Assembly: GCA_963377175.1 (NCBI GenBank)
Contig: CAUJNA010003500.1
Span: 410,670 to 474,669 of the forward strand
DNA: 64,000 nt
Origin: Effrenium voratum
Lineage: Eukaryota; Sar; Dinophyceae; Suessiales; Symbiodiniaceae
Direction of reading: 5' to 3'
The position numbers were made by a program, and so were the translations under genes. Below the pieces are notes generated by a model. It worked only from the letters and a program-made list of their open reading frames with translations. It was not told where the DNA came from and did no database searches. Positions 1 to 11,008 of the stretch are shown piece by piece. Position 1 is the first letter of the stretch, and the number at the start of each line of letters is the position of its first letter.

Positions 1-1126
1 CGGCCGCTTAGAAAGTAATGGCCGCCGAAAGGGGCAGGCAGAGGCAGGATCCTAAAACTCAAAAACAGATGGCACAGGCAGAGCACAATGGGTGTCCTTT
101 TGGTAGAGATAGATGGTGATTCAGACGGGATGAAGATTCACCATAAGTTGCCTGCCCTGAGTTGCGAGTTTTGTTTCCCTTGGTCCGAGCTCACTTCTTA
201 CTGGCGGTTTTGGAGTGCGAACAGGAGCTGATAATATGCACTGCAGGGCCCTACGCAGACAGGACAAGCATAGCATCAACGTGTGGATGGGGTCCCTCGT
301 TTTGACACAATGCACCAACTAGTGCAACCCCCAACCCTAACCCTCCCAAACACTTGCTGGAGCTCAGTAGGTGAGTGTGATTGAATCCAGAGATTAAAGG
401 AAACCAGCAATGGGGCTCAGTCATTCCCTGCATCTCTCTAAGGGTTGTTGTATTACACCCTGGGAATACACCCACTGGGTATTGACCCCATTTAGGCACA
501 TTTCCCAAGCCGGGTTATTTTGAACCATTCTGGGAAACACGGGAAAGCCCATCTAGGAAACAACCGGAGGGTTCCTGGACTCTTCCAGTCCAGTTCCGGA
601 GTGGATGGTATAGGGTAAAAAATGTGGATGGTTACAAAATCCACTTCGCACAAGATGGGACTGGTGATGTATGAACCAGTTTTCAAATCGAGTTTATCCT
701 TCCTCCAACAAACGTAGCGCATGTGGGAAGGTACCTGGAAGATCAGTTTCCTCTTGAAGGAACCTTCTGTGAGGTGCTACGTTAGTGGAAGGGAAGGGAA
801 TCCCAACCCAACTGGTGCAAAATATTTTGTCCATGCACAGTATCATGGGTTGAAGATCAAGGCAGTTGGCCGATGTGGGACACACTAGCAACCTCAAAGA
901 GGTTGTCTGAAGTAGCCATCGGCCTTTGGATACACTCGACTGACACGCTTAAACCAACTCACCTGGCTGTTGGCACTTGTTCTTTACAGAAAGCCCAACC
1001 GACCTAGGTTCGAAGCCTCTGGGTCAAAGGTAAACCCCGGGGATGAACTCCCTGTGGCAAGAGCCAGGCTCCCAGAGGGAATCACTTTTTTTTATACCCT
1101 TTGACCTTCTCCCTTCCAAAAGAGTA
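1..1126. other. Intergenic, dispersed repeat at 435-545
   Basis: No convincing exon is visible here. Positions 435-545 hold a dispersed repeat containing the phrase CACCCACTGGGTATTGACCC. Related copies lie at about 4635-4725 and 26935-27050. Two telomere-like CCCTAA units at 325-337 are too few to mean much. Confidence 0.5.
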
Positions 1127-1301
1127 AAGGTCAAGCAAAAAGGCGATCGCCTTTGAAAGCCCAGGCCCCATCCGGCGAGAAGAACAAACCCCAGACACTC
1201 CAACGGAATCCGTCGCAAGCGCATCGAAGATTCAGGCGAGCTTCCATGAGCAGCAGAAGCTGCTGGCGGCTCGGGGCCTCGATGCGAACGTGATGCAGTG
1301 A
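1127..1301 (+). CDS. C-terminal exon, unknown protein
   Basis: An open frame with protein-like composition runs from a stop near 1126 to a TGA at 1299-1301. It ends in ASFHEQQKLLAARGLDANV followed by MQ and the stop. The region is GC-richer than its surroundings and has no initiator ATG, so it is best read as the last exon of a spliced gene. The true start may be at an AG acceptor such as CCCAG|G near 1164. I do not recognise the family. The N-terminal exons are not identified; they may lie upstream of the window. Confidence 0.4.
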
Positions 1302-1812
1302 CACCCCCCCCTTTCTGCGGGGGACCAGTGGATATGTGATTTGTGTTTGGGGGATACCATGTTCAGGCAAGCCATAAGGAGAAGCAATCTGTTTAGGGGT
1401 TCCCTTTGGCACAAACCCAGGCTATTTAGAAATATCCGATCCCCGGTCTTGGGTTCCATCGATTTCGTGTGAAGTTTTACAATCTTTTCACAAACCGCAG
1501 ACGCTACAAGGACTGAGCCAAAGACCTCAAAGGTTTTGGGTCTCAGATCCGAGTGAAGATCTCGGAAGTCATTTTGCTGTGACAGACAACCAAATGGACT
1601 TGGGCCCGGAAGTTACCTGAGCAACTGGTGAGTTGCCACTACTTGATTGAACTTGATAAACATATATATATATATGGTACCCCCCCTGGAATACTCAGGT
1701 TTTTGGCCAGAACTTGACATTTTGGCGGTAAAAATGCATGCAAAACACACGTTCCAGCTTCTAAAATTAGGCTCCAAAAATGCACTCCGTTTTAGACTTA
1801 AATTCTAGCATC
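1302..1812. other. Intergenic, inverted partner of 3893-3985
   Basis: No exon is seen. Positions 1660-1730 (TATA run, then GGTACCCCCCC and a CTCAGGTTTTTGGCC phrase) are matched in inverted orientation at 3893-3985. The two copies bracket the foldback and duplications between them. Confidence 0.45.
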
Positions 1813-2172
1813 GGTACTTAGGTCAATCCAGGATGTGCTAGCACGTGCTAGCACATCCCGGATTGAAGATTGAAGATTGAAGATTCTGAGACCACTTGTT
1901 CTGGAAATCTTCAACCCATCGATAGGACAAACTGATATGTGCTAGCACATCCTGGACTGAAGATTGAAGATTGAAGATTCTCTGACAACTCTCTCTGGGA
2001 TTCTTCAATCTTCAATCTTCAATCCAAGATGTGCTAGCACGTGCTAGCACATATCAGTTTGTCCTAAGGATTGACGATTTCCAGAACAAGTGGCCCGAGA
2101 ATCTTCAATCTTCAATCTTCAATCCAGGATGTGCTAGCACGTGCTAGCACATCCTGGATTGCCCTAAGTACA
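1813..2172. repeat. 360-bp foldback with nested palindromes
   Basis: The left arm (from GGTACTTAGG at 1812) and right arm (to CCTAAGTAC at 2171) are near-perfect reverse complements of about 165-170 bp, around a short spacer near 1983-2002. Each arm contains GATTGAA tandem units and the 20-bp self-complementary block GTGCTAGCACGTGCTAGCAC or a shortened form. The layout suggests a foldback transposon or a cruciform-forming inverted duplication. No coding capacity is visible. Confidence 0.8.
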
Positions 2173-2269
2173 TATTTGGAGAATTTCAGAAAGAGTTGTC
2201 AGAGAATCTTCAATCTTCAGATCCTGGATTGCCCTAAGTGCAGATTTGAAGAATCTAAAAGGCATACCC

Positions 2270-3061
2270 GGAGTGCACGTTGTCAGAATCAAATTGTGGA
2301 TGTGCACTTGCACTGCCAAGCACCTGCATTTGGCCAGGGGGAAACATGTTGTTGACATCTTTACAGGTTTTTTTTGTGGACTTGAGGGCTGGCCAGGATG
2401 GAAGATTCTCAATCGAAAATATAGTAGATCTTCAATCTTCAATGCAGGGGGCAAAACCTTAATGAGTCTAGAACAAACTGTCAAGTTTTTAGGGGAGCTA
2501 TCTTCTCCAGTTGATTTTTGAAATCCACAAGAAACTCCAAACGAGAAAACTTGAATTTGGTTTGAACTCGAAAGCGTTTTAAACTGGATATCCTTCCCTT
2601 ACTTGAATTTCAATACTTGTTATTGGCGATGATGGAACTAAGTTAGACAAGCAACACACACACACACATGGGATAGTTGCTTTGCAACATATGTTTCAAT
2701 CATATTGAACTGGCATGCACATGGAATTCTGCACAACACTCGAGTTAACATGAAAATGCAAATGCACCAGGACATGAAGTAGGAATGAGTTCCTTTTCCC
2801 CAAGTTGATGATTTGCTGAATTTCGCTGCCAAACCGGGAGTGCACGTTGTCAGAATCAAATTGTGAATGTGCACTTGCACTGCCTGCATTTGGCCAGGGG
2901 GGAAAAATGTTGTTGACATCTTTACAGGTTTTGTGTGGACTTGAGGGCTGGCCAGGATTGAAGATTCTCAATTCTCAATAGAAAATATAGTAGATCTTCA
3001 ATCTTTAATGCAGGGGGCAAAACCTTAATGAGTCTAGAACAAACTGTCAAGTTTTTAGGGG
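2270..3061. repeat. Direct duplication X (2270-2490 and 2837-3061)
   Basis: About 225 bp starting GGAGTGCACGTTGTCAG is repeated 567 bp downstream with small differences. It includes GATCTTCAATCTT motifs also found in the foldback next to it. The two copies are separated by block Y. Confidence 0.8.
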
Positions 3062-3609
3062 ACCAGGATTGAGGATGCTCTAAACATATGTTTGTGGAAT
3101 CTTGTATACTCGATCTTCGATCTAAGGCAACACGATCTGAGCAAATGCTGAAAAACACTGTGTTTTACAGCATTTATGCCAATAATAAGATCTGTGATTG
3201 AAGGCATGTTCCAGGCATTGGCTTGGCTTAGTTCTTGCTTGGTTCAAACCACATGGAGTTCGATAAGGACAATAGCCATCTTCTCCAGTTGATTTTTGAA
3301 ATGCACAAGAAACTCCAAACGAGTAAACTTGAATTTGGTTTGAACTCGAAAGCGTTTTAAACTGGATATCCTTCCCTTACTTGAATTTCAATACTTGTTA
3401 TTGGCGATGATTGAACCAAGTTAGACAAGCAACACACACACACACATGGGATAGTTGCTTTGCAACATATGTTTCAATCATATTGAACTGGCATGTACAT
3501 GGAATTCTGCACAACACTCGAGTTCACATGAAAATGCAAATGCGCCAGGACATGAAGTAAGAATGAGTTCCTTTTCCCAAGTTGACGATTTGCTGAATTT
3601 CGCAGCCAA
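2501..3609. repeat. Direct duplication Y (2501-2834 and 3279-3609)
   Basis: About 330 bp starting TCTTCTCCAGTTGATTTTTG is repeated 778 bp downstream at high identity, including its (CA)n run. Because X and Y have different offsets, the order is X-Y-X'-spacer-Y', so two events or one duplication with an internal change are needed. Confidence 0.8.
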
Positions 3610-3997
3610 ACAAAAATAATAAACACGCAATAGTAGAGCTGCTACAGGCGCATTGAGGCTGCCAAAGCATACTTCGCGCCCTACTCTTGTACTGGACAGT
3701 TGTGCTTTTTGACTTGGAGCTGCCAAAGTGAACTTTGCATACTCCAATGTGACGTCAAGTGCACTTCGCGCACGCAATGTGACGGTCACACAACTCGCAA
3801 CTCCTTCAACGTTGAGCTTAACTTCTGCTTGGTTGGAATTTGCGTGGAGTTGAGCGTCCAGTCAGTTCATTTCAGAGTCGCAAGGAATTTGTCACCCCCA
3901 GTCTGGCAAACAAAAACCTCAGTTTTGGCCCAACACTTGAGTATTTCAAGGGGGGGGTAGCATATATATATATATATGTACCCTCCCCAAAAAAAAA

Positions 3998-4200
3998 GCT
4001 CAGGTGATATCCCCAACAGCACGCGGTGCTCTTTTTAGTGCTCGCACCACCCCAGAGCCCTCGCAGAACCTCGAGGAACCTTGGTGGAACCCTCGTGGAA
4101 CCCTCGTGGAACCTTACCTCAGGGCCGCCCCGGACCACCCCGGAGCCTATCTGGGCTGAGACCCCAAAGCTTTCAGCTGTTGGGGAAAAAACAACATGTT
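3998..4200. repeat. Dispersed repeat with 11-bp minisatellite, copy 1
   Basis: This block contains about four units of GTGGAACCCTC between conserved flanks (TTTTTAGTGCTCGCACCACC on the left, CTCAGGGCCGCCCC and CTGGGCTGAGACCCC on the right). The same flanks enclose more units at 17558-17780. Since 11 is not a multiple of 3, the array is open in several frames and yields spurious Pro/Trp/Gly/Thr ORFs. Confidence 0.8.
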
Positions 4201-5955
4201 GTTTTCCTATTATTTTCCCTTCAAAGCCAACCAACAGGAGCTTCCCCAAGAAAGACAGACCCACGTAGAGCTGGCGAAAAAGTGAATTCGGAGGCACATA
4301 CAATCACTCCATTGGACTGACGGCCTGTCAGCGATCGGATGGGTCAACAGGTGGTTGGAATGAGCCATTGTCGAGGAGTTGGACCCTACAAGGGGCGTGG
4401 TTTTTGTTGTTGTCACAAGACGAACATTCCCAGATGAAAAAGTTATACCAAAATCTAGATTGTAAACAGAAATCGGAATGCGTCTAGAGACTCCATTTGT
4501 CTTCATAGTATGTGTCATGAAACGGTTGGATCACGATGTTTGTGTTTGGTCCTATCAAATCCGACTCATGTGCTAATGGGCTTGCATTTGCTTAGTGTTG
4601 GACCGATGAACTTAGATCCAAGGGTTTTTGTATTCGGGGATACACCCACTGGGTATTGACCCCATTTTGGCGCATGTCCGGATAAAACCGTGCTATTTTG
4701 AACCTCTCTGTAATACAAAAACCCTCAAATCCCCCCCCCCCCCCCACCTCTCACCTCCCACCTCTCACCTGCCACCTGCCACCTCCGCATCCCCGCGAAA
4801 ACTCTCAGGTAGAAGTCTTTGCCCCACTAGCGTGCATGTGTATATACAAGATATATATATATATACACACACACATTACATTCATATTAATGCACGAATT
4901 AGTTGTTTATATATATATAGCACTGATCTGTTTGAACAAGTGTCTATAAACCGCTTGGTGTTCTTGTGCCCGCTGGTTCTCAGGACCTGGTCGCACAGAG
5001 TCTCCAAGATGTGGACAACCTGCTGAGCATCATGGGGCCCTTCGCCTAGGAACGAGCGCCACAGGTTTCTCAGGACGGTGGATGCTTTTTCGGCTCGGGA
5101 CACCCAAAGGAAATCTTTTTTGTTTCTTTCAGGGGTCCGATTCCTATTTGGAGAAACCCGAAGGAGGTTCGGTGAACATTTTCTGTCTATGGTCCATTTG
5201 GGAGGGACATGAAGGGAAGAGACTCAATTCGTCACAAAAATTCAAGCCCTAAATGTCCCATGCCCTGTTGGGTTCCTTTTAGTTGGGGTCCGCAACGGGA
5301 TGGTGATGGACCTCTTCGCGGAAATTTAAACAAGCATTGTAAGTTGAAAGCAATCCGCTGGCCATGACCTACAGAGTTGTGTCCACGGCACGCTGATGTG
5401 GAGGGCAAGTGAAGTCGAAGTCATGTGTTTTTTGTTTATTTGTTTCTCGATTTTGAGACGCATTTGTGAGCTGCTCAGTGGCGTTTCTGCTCGTTCATCG
5501 CTTGAAATTTAATGAGTCTTGGAATCTTTGCACTCAAAGATTTGGAGACCGCTGCATCTTGACACAAGAAATTTTGTTGAAAGTGTTTGGGCTGTGACGG
5601 CACACAAACGCCAGGCTCATCCCACCCAGTGCAAGTTTCCCACACATGGAGCAGACAGGTTGCCACTTGAGAGTGGCATGTTCGATGTCAGCTTCGACTG
5701 GATGGGGTGTAAAGGGGAAGCCCGGATCAGTCAACCCCTGGTTGGCTTTATCATAAGGCGCAACCAATTCTGGAAATCCGGCTCACCAGGCTGATGCATC
5801 GGAGTCACAAACCTACCTCCAAGTGTTTTTGTTGACGCTGCCCTCCAACCGGGTGTGGCTTAAAGTTTAAAGAACCAGCAAAGGGAAGCCAGCCACGTGC
5901 CCGGCGCCAAGTCTCATTCAAGTCTCGAGGTGCTTGCCTGCTTGCATGCTCTTTT
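4201..5955. other. Intergenic
   Basis: No supported exon. Contents are a dispersed repeat at 4635-4725, a poly-C run at 4728-4747 followed by CACCTCTCACCTCC units, and TA/CA microsatellite at 4850-4875. ORFs here lack protein-like composition. Confidence 0.4.
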
Positions 5956-5959
5956 GTTC

Positions 5960-6290
5960 AGAGAAACCCCACTCCGCCGGCACCCTGCGGCTTCGACTCG
6001 CGGGCTCGCGACTCGCGGGCTCGCGACGTGCGGCGCGCGACGCGCGAGTTGGCGACTCGAATGCGAGGCTCCAAATGGCCCCGCGGAATGTGAACAGCTA
6101 CTGCGACTTTGGGGAGGATGGCAGCGGCAGCGAGGCGCGCGCTTTGAGATGCTTTGAGTGGGTGAGGCTGGCGCACGTTGGTGTACTTAAGCCAGACCCA
6201 AATCCCCTTTCACGGGAAGCAACATCGGAGGTTGGTGTAAGCAATAGGTGCTTTAACACATGTTCAAGAAGAGGTTGACCCAACGTTGGT
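5960..6290 (+). CDS. Possible GC-rich exon
   Basis: Positions 5985-6170 are markedly GC-rich, with a CGCGGGCTCGCGACT tandem at the left. Two overlapping + frames are open. The more protein-like one contains QMAPRNVNSYCDFGEDGSGS. No start, stop or splice pair decides the frame. It could belong to the gene whose last exons are at 6437-6771. Confidence 0.2.
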
Positions 6291-6436
6291 TGCGATTTTC
6301 GAGCAGTGTGGCGTGGTCGTCGTGCCACTATGTCTAGCTCCTTAGCCAGGGCCTAAAGCATTTAGGCCAAACCCCAAAGATTGAAGCCTGAAAAAACCTC
6401 CGGGGTCTCCAGGGTGAGAGGGGAGGGGTGCTGCAG

Positions 6437-6771
6437 GTCCTTTCTGTGGATTTGTTGTTCAAGAAAGAGGAAGCGACATCGACCGCATCCGACGCCGCAG
6501 GCCTTTAAGCCTTTGCCGGACCCGCCTTTGCTGCCGAAGCCCAAAGCCAGCAGGGCGCCTCAGGAACCAAAGGTTTGGGCCGCACCAAAAGGGAACTTTC
6601 TGAGAACACCATGTGGGTGTGGCTCAAAATTAAACAGGAGGGGTTACGCAGGTGTTGGTCCATGTTTCCACTTACCAGGGTTCCATTTTGGTACCGGTTT
6701 TTTTGAGCCACAGCCATGTTCCCTACAACCAGCTGTTCCACAAGCCGATGGGTGACATTGACATTGACTAG
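6437..6771 (+). CDS. Two 3' exons split by an introner-like element
   Basis: An exon of about 180 nt begins after an AG acceptor near 6436. It encodes a Lys/Arg- and Pro-rich stretch (RKRKRHRPHPTPQAFK, then PLPDPPLLPKPKASRAPQEP) and is open to 6616. The next 97 nt (6617-6713) are an inverted-repeat element that starts GTGTGGCTC and ends GAGCCACAG. Removing exactly that element joins codon phase 2 to 6714 and continues as HVPYNQLFHKPMGDIDID with a TAG at 6769-6771. The basic run resembles a nuclear localisation signal. The family is unknown, and the upstream exons are not identified. Confidence 0.45.
6617..6713 (+). mobile_element. Introner-like element, GTGTGGCTC family
   Basis: The ends are GTGTGGCTCAAAA and TTTTGAGCCACAG, an inverted repeat whose tips are a GT donor and AG acceptor. 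The interior carries CCATGTTTCCACTTACCAGG, conserved in copies at 19179-19286, 33867-33965 and 56571-56683. Exact excision restores a reading frame between 6616 and 6714. Confidence 0.65.
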
Positions 6772-8225
6772 CACACAATTCGGCGGACTGTTCATTCAGG
6801 GTCGATTCCTTAACTTTTCCCTGCAAGGCCATGCCAGGGTCCAATCAAATCAAATTACCTCACAAGGTACTGAAGGGACCCTCAAGCCTTGAGGTTTGTT
6901 TACTGTTGTGAGCACTGCAGAACCAAACTCCGATGATCAAGGAATGAGAAGTGACTCACATCTTTGTGAATGACCCCGAGGTGCAAGGTCACTAGGTTAC
7001 GTAGCAATTGTGCGCTCTTCTTTTTTGTGTTTTGCTTTTAGGTGTGTCTGTCTTTCTTGCTGTATGCGTGTCTTGCTCTTGATATTTGTCTTTGTTCTTT
7101 TCAGTCTCTGCATCGTTATCTCTTTCTCTTTATCTGTCTCTTTTCTTGAGCTTGGTGTTTCTTTCTTTCTTTCTTTTTTCTTTCTTTCTTTATTTATTTC
7201 CTTCTTTGTTTCTTTATTTTTGTCTTTCTTGGCTTACCGTTTTTTGTATCATTGGTTTGCTTGTTTTTTTCTCGTTTGCTTGCGTGTTTGTTTGTTTGCT
7301 TGCTTTGCTATGCAAGAATGCACGATGCAAGGGGAACATGCCGTTGCATAATTTCGGATTGGGCGCACAACAAATATAATTTGCCACCAACCCAACGGGT
7401 ACCCTGAAAAGGCACACACCCACTCCGTTGACCAAGTTCTGGGCTGAAGGCAGGGCCGATGGTCTCCAAGAATCCCGATGTTTCCGGTTTGGTTTTCCTT
7501 TATCCTACCAAAACTTTGGTGCATTTTGCTTGGCTGTTAGGACCTTAACTTTTTGCCAACTACTGGGTTTTCCACTCAACCACTAAAAGTTAAACTTTTA
7601 GCAGGGGAGCAGAAAGCAACCGGGAAAAAGCGGATCCAGCATTTTAAGCCAGGTGTTTGCACCGATTTTATGGCTCGAAGGATTCCAAGCACGGCACAGG
7701 GGCCCGATTTCTGAGAACCCTTTTGAGTCTGTCTTTCGGGGCTACCCCTTTGGTGGCTTCAAAGGAAAACCAAAAGGAAAGCTGCCCCATGAGGTCCGAT
7801 TCCACAAGACACATGTAGTGTGCGGGTGGAAGCACTACCTACCAAGAAGTTCTTGGGTGAGAACCAATAGGAAAACAGATTGGTGGGGTGGATAAATCCA
7901 AGTAATAGCTGAGCCCAACTAACATTGGACTTTGAGGGGTCTGCTTTTCAGACCCCAATTAGTTGGAGTTCAGCTGTACCGCACCCTGTTTGTTAGAATG
8001 GACGACAGTGAATATTGATCGTTGCTAACTTGCCATGGACCCGATTGCTCAGGTGAATAAGATTAGCAACGCATTTATCATGTAACTATTGTTGCATGTA
8101 TATAGTGTATGGCTTTGCTTTTGGAAGCCCCTATTTCACCCCACTCTCACATGCATCCCCTAAAACAGGTGCTGAATTTGTAGACGGTCCTTTTGATGAA
8201 CCCCGTCTAGGAATTTTCTTCATGT
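6772..8225. other. Intergenic, pyrimidine tract and dispersed repeat
   Basis: Positions 7010-7315 are a TTTC/TTTG-rich pyrimidine tract that produces Phe/Leu/Ser-rich spurious ORFs. Positions 7510-7620 hold a dispersed repeat (TTTGGTGCATTTTGCTTGG to AGCAGGGGAGCAGAAAGCAA) also found at 24440-24515, partly at 52262-52325, and inside the predicted intron of the ankyrin gene at 28017-28136. Confidence 0.55.
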
Positions 8226-8239
8226 TGTGACCCCTGCTG

Positions 8240-8430
8240 ATTGCTGTCATCGAGGCTTCTGCAAGCTCTCCCACAATGACTCCCGCGAGCTGCCGGCGAC
8301 CAAATTTCCGGCTGGATGGCCTTTTTGGAGATGTTCCTATAAGGGCGACCTACTTTTATGGAGGGCATGCCAAAATTTGGGAGGTCTCGATTTCGCTTTG
8401 GCGACACCCTGGATTGTGAAGGATGTTTGA
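8240..8430 (+). CDS. Possible terminal exon
   Basis: A + frame without an ATG start reads through FRLDGLFGDVPIRATYFYGG to a stop near 8420. A second + frame is also open and ends after WIVKDV. Composition is protein-like in both, so neither the frame nor the product is settled. Confidence 0.2.
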
Positions 8431-10837
8431 TTTCCGCGACGGGTGGGGGTGTCAGACATTCTGTGGACGAATTCCTGCAGCAGTTGGGATGAATAAAGGC
8501 CTATAAATAAAGTACTGTCATGAACCACTTCCCAACTGATGTGTGAAGTGGATGTCGTCCATCCACACAAGTGGTCCTCTTTTGGGAGCTGTTTTTGTGC
8601 ATTGTAACTGAGGAAGTGCCCAGCCTTGGTCACCAGTTTGCCAACTGGATGCTCAATACAAAAGGGAAACTCCCGTGCTGGCGAGTCCTGGAGTCTCCTT
8701 TTAACACCTACAAGATGCGGTTATGGTTGCAATACCCACGTGCGTTGCCATTCATTTGGTTTACAGTCACGACTTCTTGTTCACATGTTGGGCTTATTTA
8801 TGGGTTCAACTGCCAGGTTTGGGGTTCACATTTAGGTTTGTATCAATGATAATACCACATGTTTAAAGCTTGCCTGTGGCCGGCTCGGCCAGTGCGAACA
8901 AACTGGAAGCCGCTGGTTCACAGATCGGACCGAGCCCGGGGATTCACGCATGGATCCTTTGGTGCAACAGAACGCGTCCAGGCAAAGACACACTTGCAAC
9001 ATGCAAGGGTATGTCAGACAGTAAGCTGCGTGTATGCACATGTGTGTACTCATGTGTACGAATACATATATATATATATAATATAAATACCTACACCGAC
9101 TGGAATAAAGTTAAGCTTGCGGACATAAACATAGAATGGGGATCATTAAGGCTTTGCGCGGCAAGGCATTCCGACAGCCGTGGAAGGGTTCTAAGGGATG
9201 CAGACATAGGTTGAAGCATGTTGAAGCTACCTTCATTAGACAAATAAATGCAGCAAAGTGATCGAACACCAGCAAGGTACCCTGTGAGATGGCAATTCGA
9301 ATTCTCGCGTCAGAAGGTTGCTGAGGTTTATCCCCATGAGTTCTTCCCCACAAGGTGTTTTCCCCATTTGTGCCATGGTCAAACAAACCCTTCACTTGGG
9401 GTTAACATGCTTGGTCATCCAGCAAAGGATCCGAAACAAAATCGTTACCAGTATCAATGACCCAACCGGCCATATGAGTTTCGACCAACATTCACATGAT
9501 ATATTTGGTTTTGCAAAATCAAACATCTATTCTATTTTCCATAGATATGCAGGTGCGACACTACCCGGTTTTCCACGGATGGTTTCCGTGCTTACACGTG
9601 GTAACTGGAAGTTCTTTGCTTCGCGGGAGCCGATTTTTTTTGGCCGCGGATGCCGCATGGCATGGGTTTCTCCTTGCAGCTGGGCGGACTGCGTAACCCC
9701 GCCCGGGCCCCAGGGGTCTTGGGGTGGAGCAGCCAGGGGACCGCCGGTTTGAGTAGGCTGCCATGTTGGGCTTCCATGTTTTTGAGCCAGCCACTTGGCT
9801 GTGGTTGTCAAAACTAATGGGATCCCATTGTGGGGTAGGTACACCACCCATGTCAGTCTGTTTTAGTGGGGATAGGGATGTTCACTGGGGGTACGATTTG
9901 GATTTTGAGGGTACCCTGTTTCAGGTGTCCCTTTGGTTTGGAGTGGGTTCGGATTTGAAGCCTTCACCAAGCTAGCAATCCAAACCACCAATTGGAGGGA
10001 AGCTGAGTGTTTGGTGATCGAACTAGCAGTTCCCCTATTGCACATCTGGATGAAACATCCACGATGGTTTCGGAGAAAAATGGGTACCCTTACTCTATCT
10101 TCAAACTACTGGAGGACCTAGCCAAAGGAGAATCCCTCGTTTTTGTGGGGCAGCGGGGAGTCCAGCAAGTTTTTGCATTTGTTGGTCGCATTGCTCCCGA
10201 TTGAAAGGGAAACCAACTAGCTGATCCACACCCTTAGATATCTAGATTTTCAGAGGTTGGAATTTATACCACTTTTGGCAAGGGATCCATGAACCACTGA
10301 GTTTATTGCTTGTTTGTGTTATACATATATATATATACACACCGTATATATATATACTCACTCCCAGAGTTCCTGAAACTTTTTGGTAGAACCATTTCAG
10401 TGGTTCACAAAGGATCTGCTTTTTTTTTGCCATTCACTCAGGAGGTGAGAATACACATGTACCTGAACCCTCCAGCAATGAAGGAATTCACCACCCACTT
10501 TGGGTTGCAACACCAACCATTTTTTCGGTGGGCAAAAATGTGCGAGGCTCTAGGTAAACCCTTGGTTCAACTCATATGAAAAGAATGGCAAGGATCCAAT
10601 TTGGATGATGAAACTCCTTCGGTAGATAATGGTGGTTTCATCCCCTGAATGGTGATCAAATGGTGGTTTGATATTCGTTTCTCCAAAGGGGGATACCCAC
10701 TCCTGGATCAAACCACAATGGATGATGATGGTCCCTGTACTAACCCCCTTTGCTTCAATGGTTGTTTGATCCAATTTGGATGATGATCAAACCACTCCCC
10801 AGGTATTAACCCCCTTGGTTTCGATGGTTTGATCCCC
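8431..10837. other. Intergenic, mostly dispersed repeats
   Basis: A GCTGTGGTTGTCAAAA-type element lies at 9795-9912. The 3' end of a CTAG-bounded element (TACTGGAGGACCTAG) lies at 10081-10121. TA microsatellites occur at 9065-9085 and 10325-10355. A small GC-rich open patch after CTTGCAG near 9680 (LGGLRNPARAPGVL) could be a short exon but is not independently supported. Confidence 0.4.
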
Positions 10838-10841
10838 AGCT

Positions 10842-11008
10842 ATGCCCAAAATGCGAAGCCCTCACCGCCGGCGCGAGGACAGCGCGCGCAGCGGCACCTT
10901 CACGGGCCGCTCGGAGCGCGGCACCCCGCGGGAGGTGCGGCGGCTGCCGCTGCAAGACATCCGCCGGGACGAGTCCGCGGCCTCCCCGCGCCTCTCCCTG
11001 GCCTCATT
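10842..11008 (+). CDS. Basic Ser/Arg-rich exon, possibly first exon
   Basis: An ATG at 10842 opens a GC-rich frame, MPKMRSPHRRREDSARSG then TFTGRSERGTPREVRRL and LQDIRRDESAASPRLSLAS. The coding look ends near 11008, followed by GTTTTG, a possible donor. Phospho-site-like RRxDS and RGTPRE motifs suggest a disordered regulatory segment; that is inference. No family is recognised and downstream exons are not identified. Confidence 0.4.

Noticed and set aside
7010..7379. Phe/Leu/Ser-rich ORFs resembling membrane proteins
   Set aside because: They are translations of a TTTC/TTTG pyrimidine tract.
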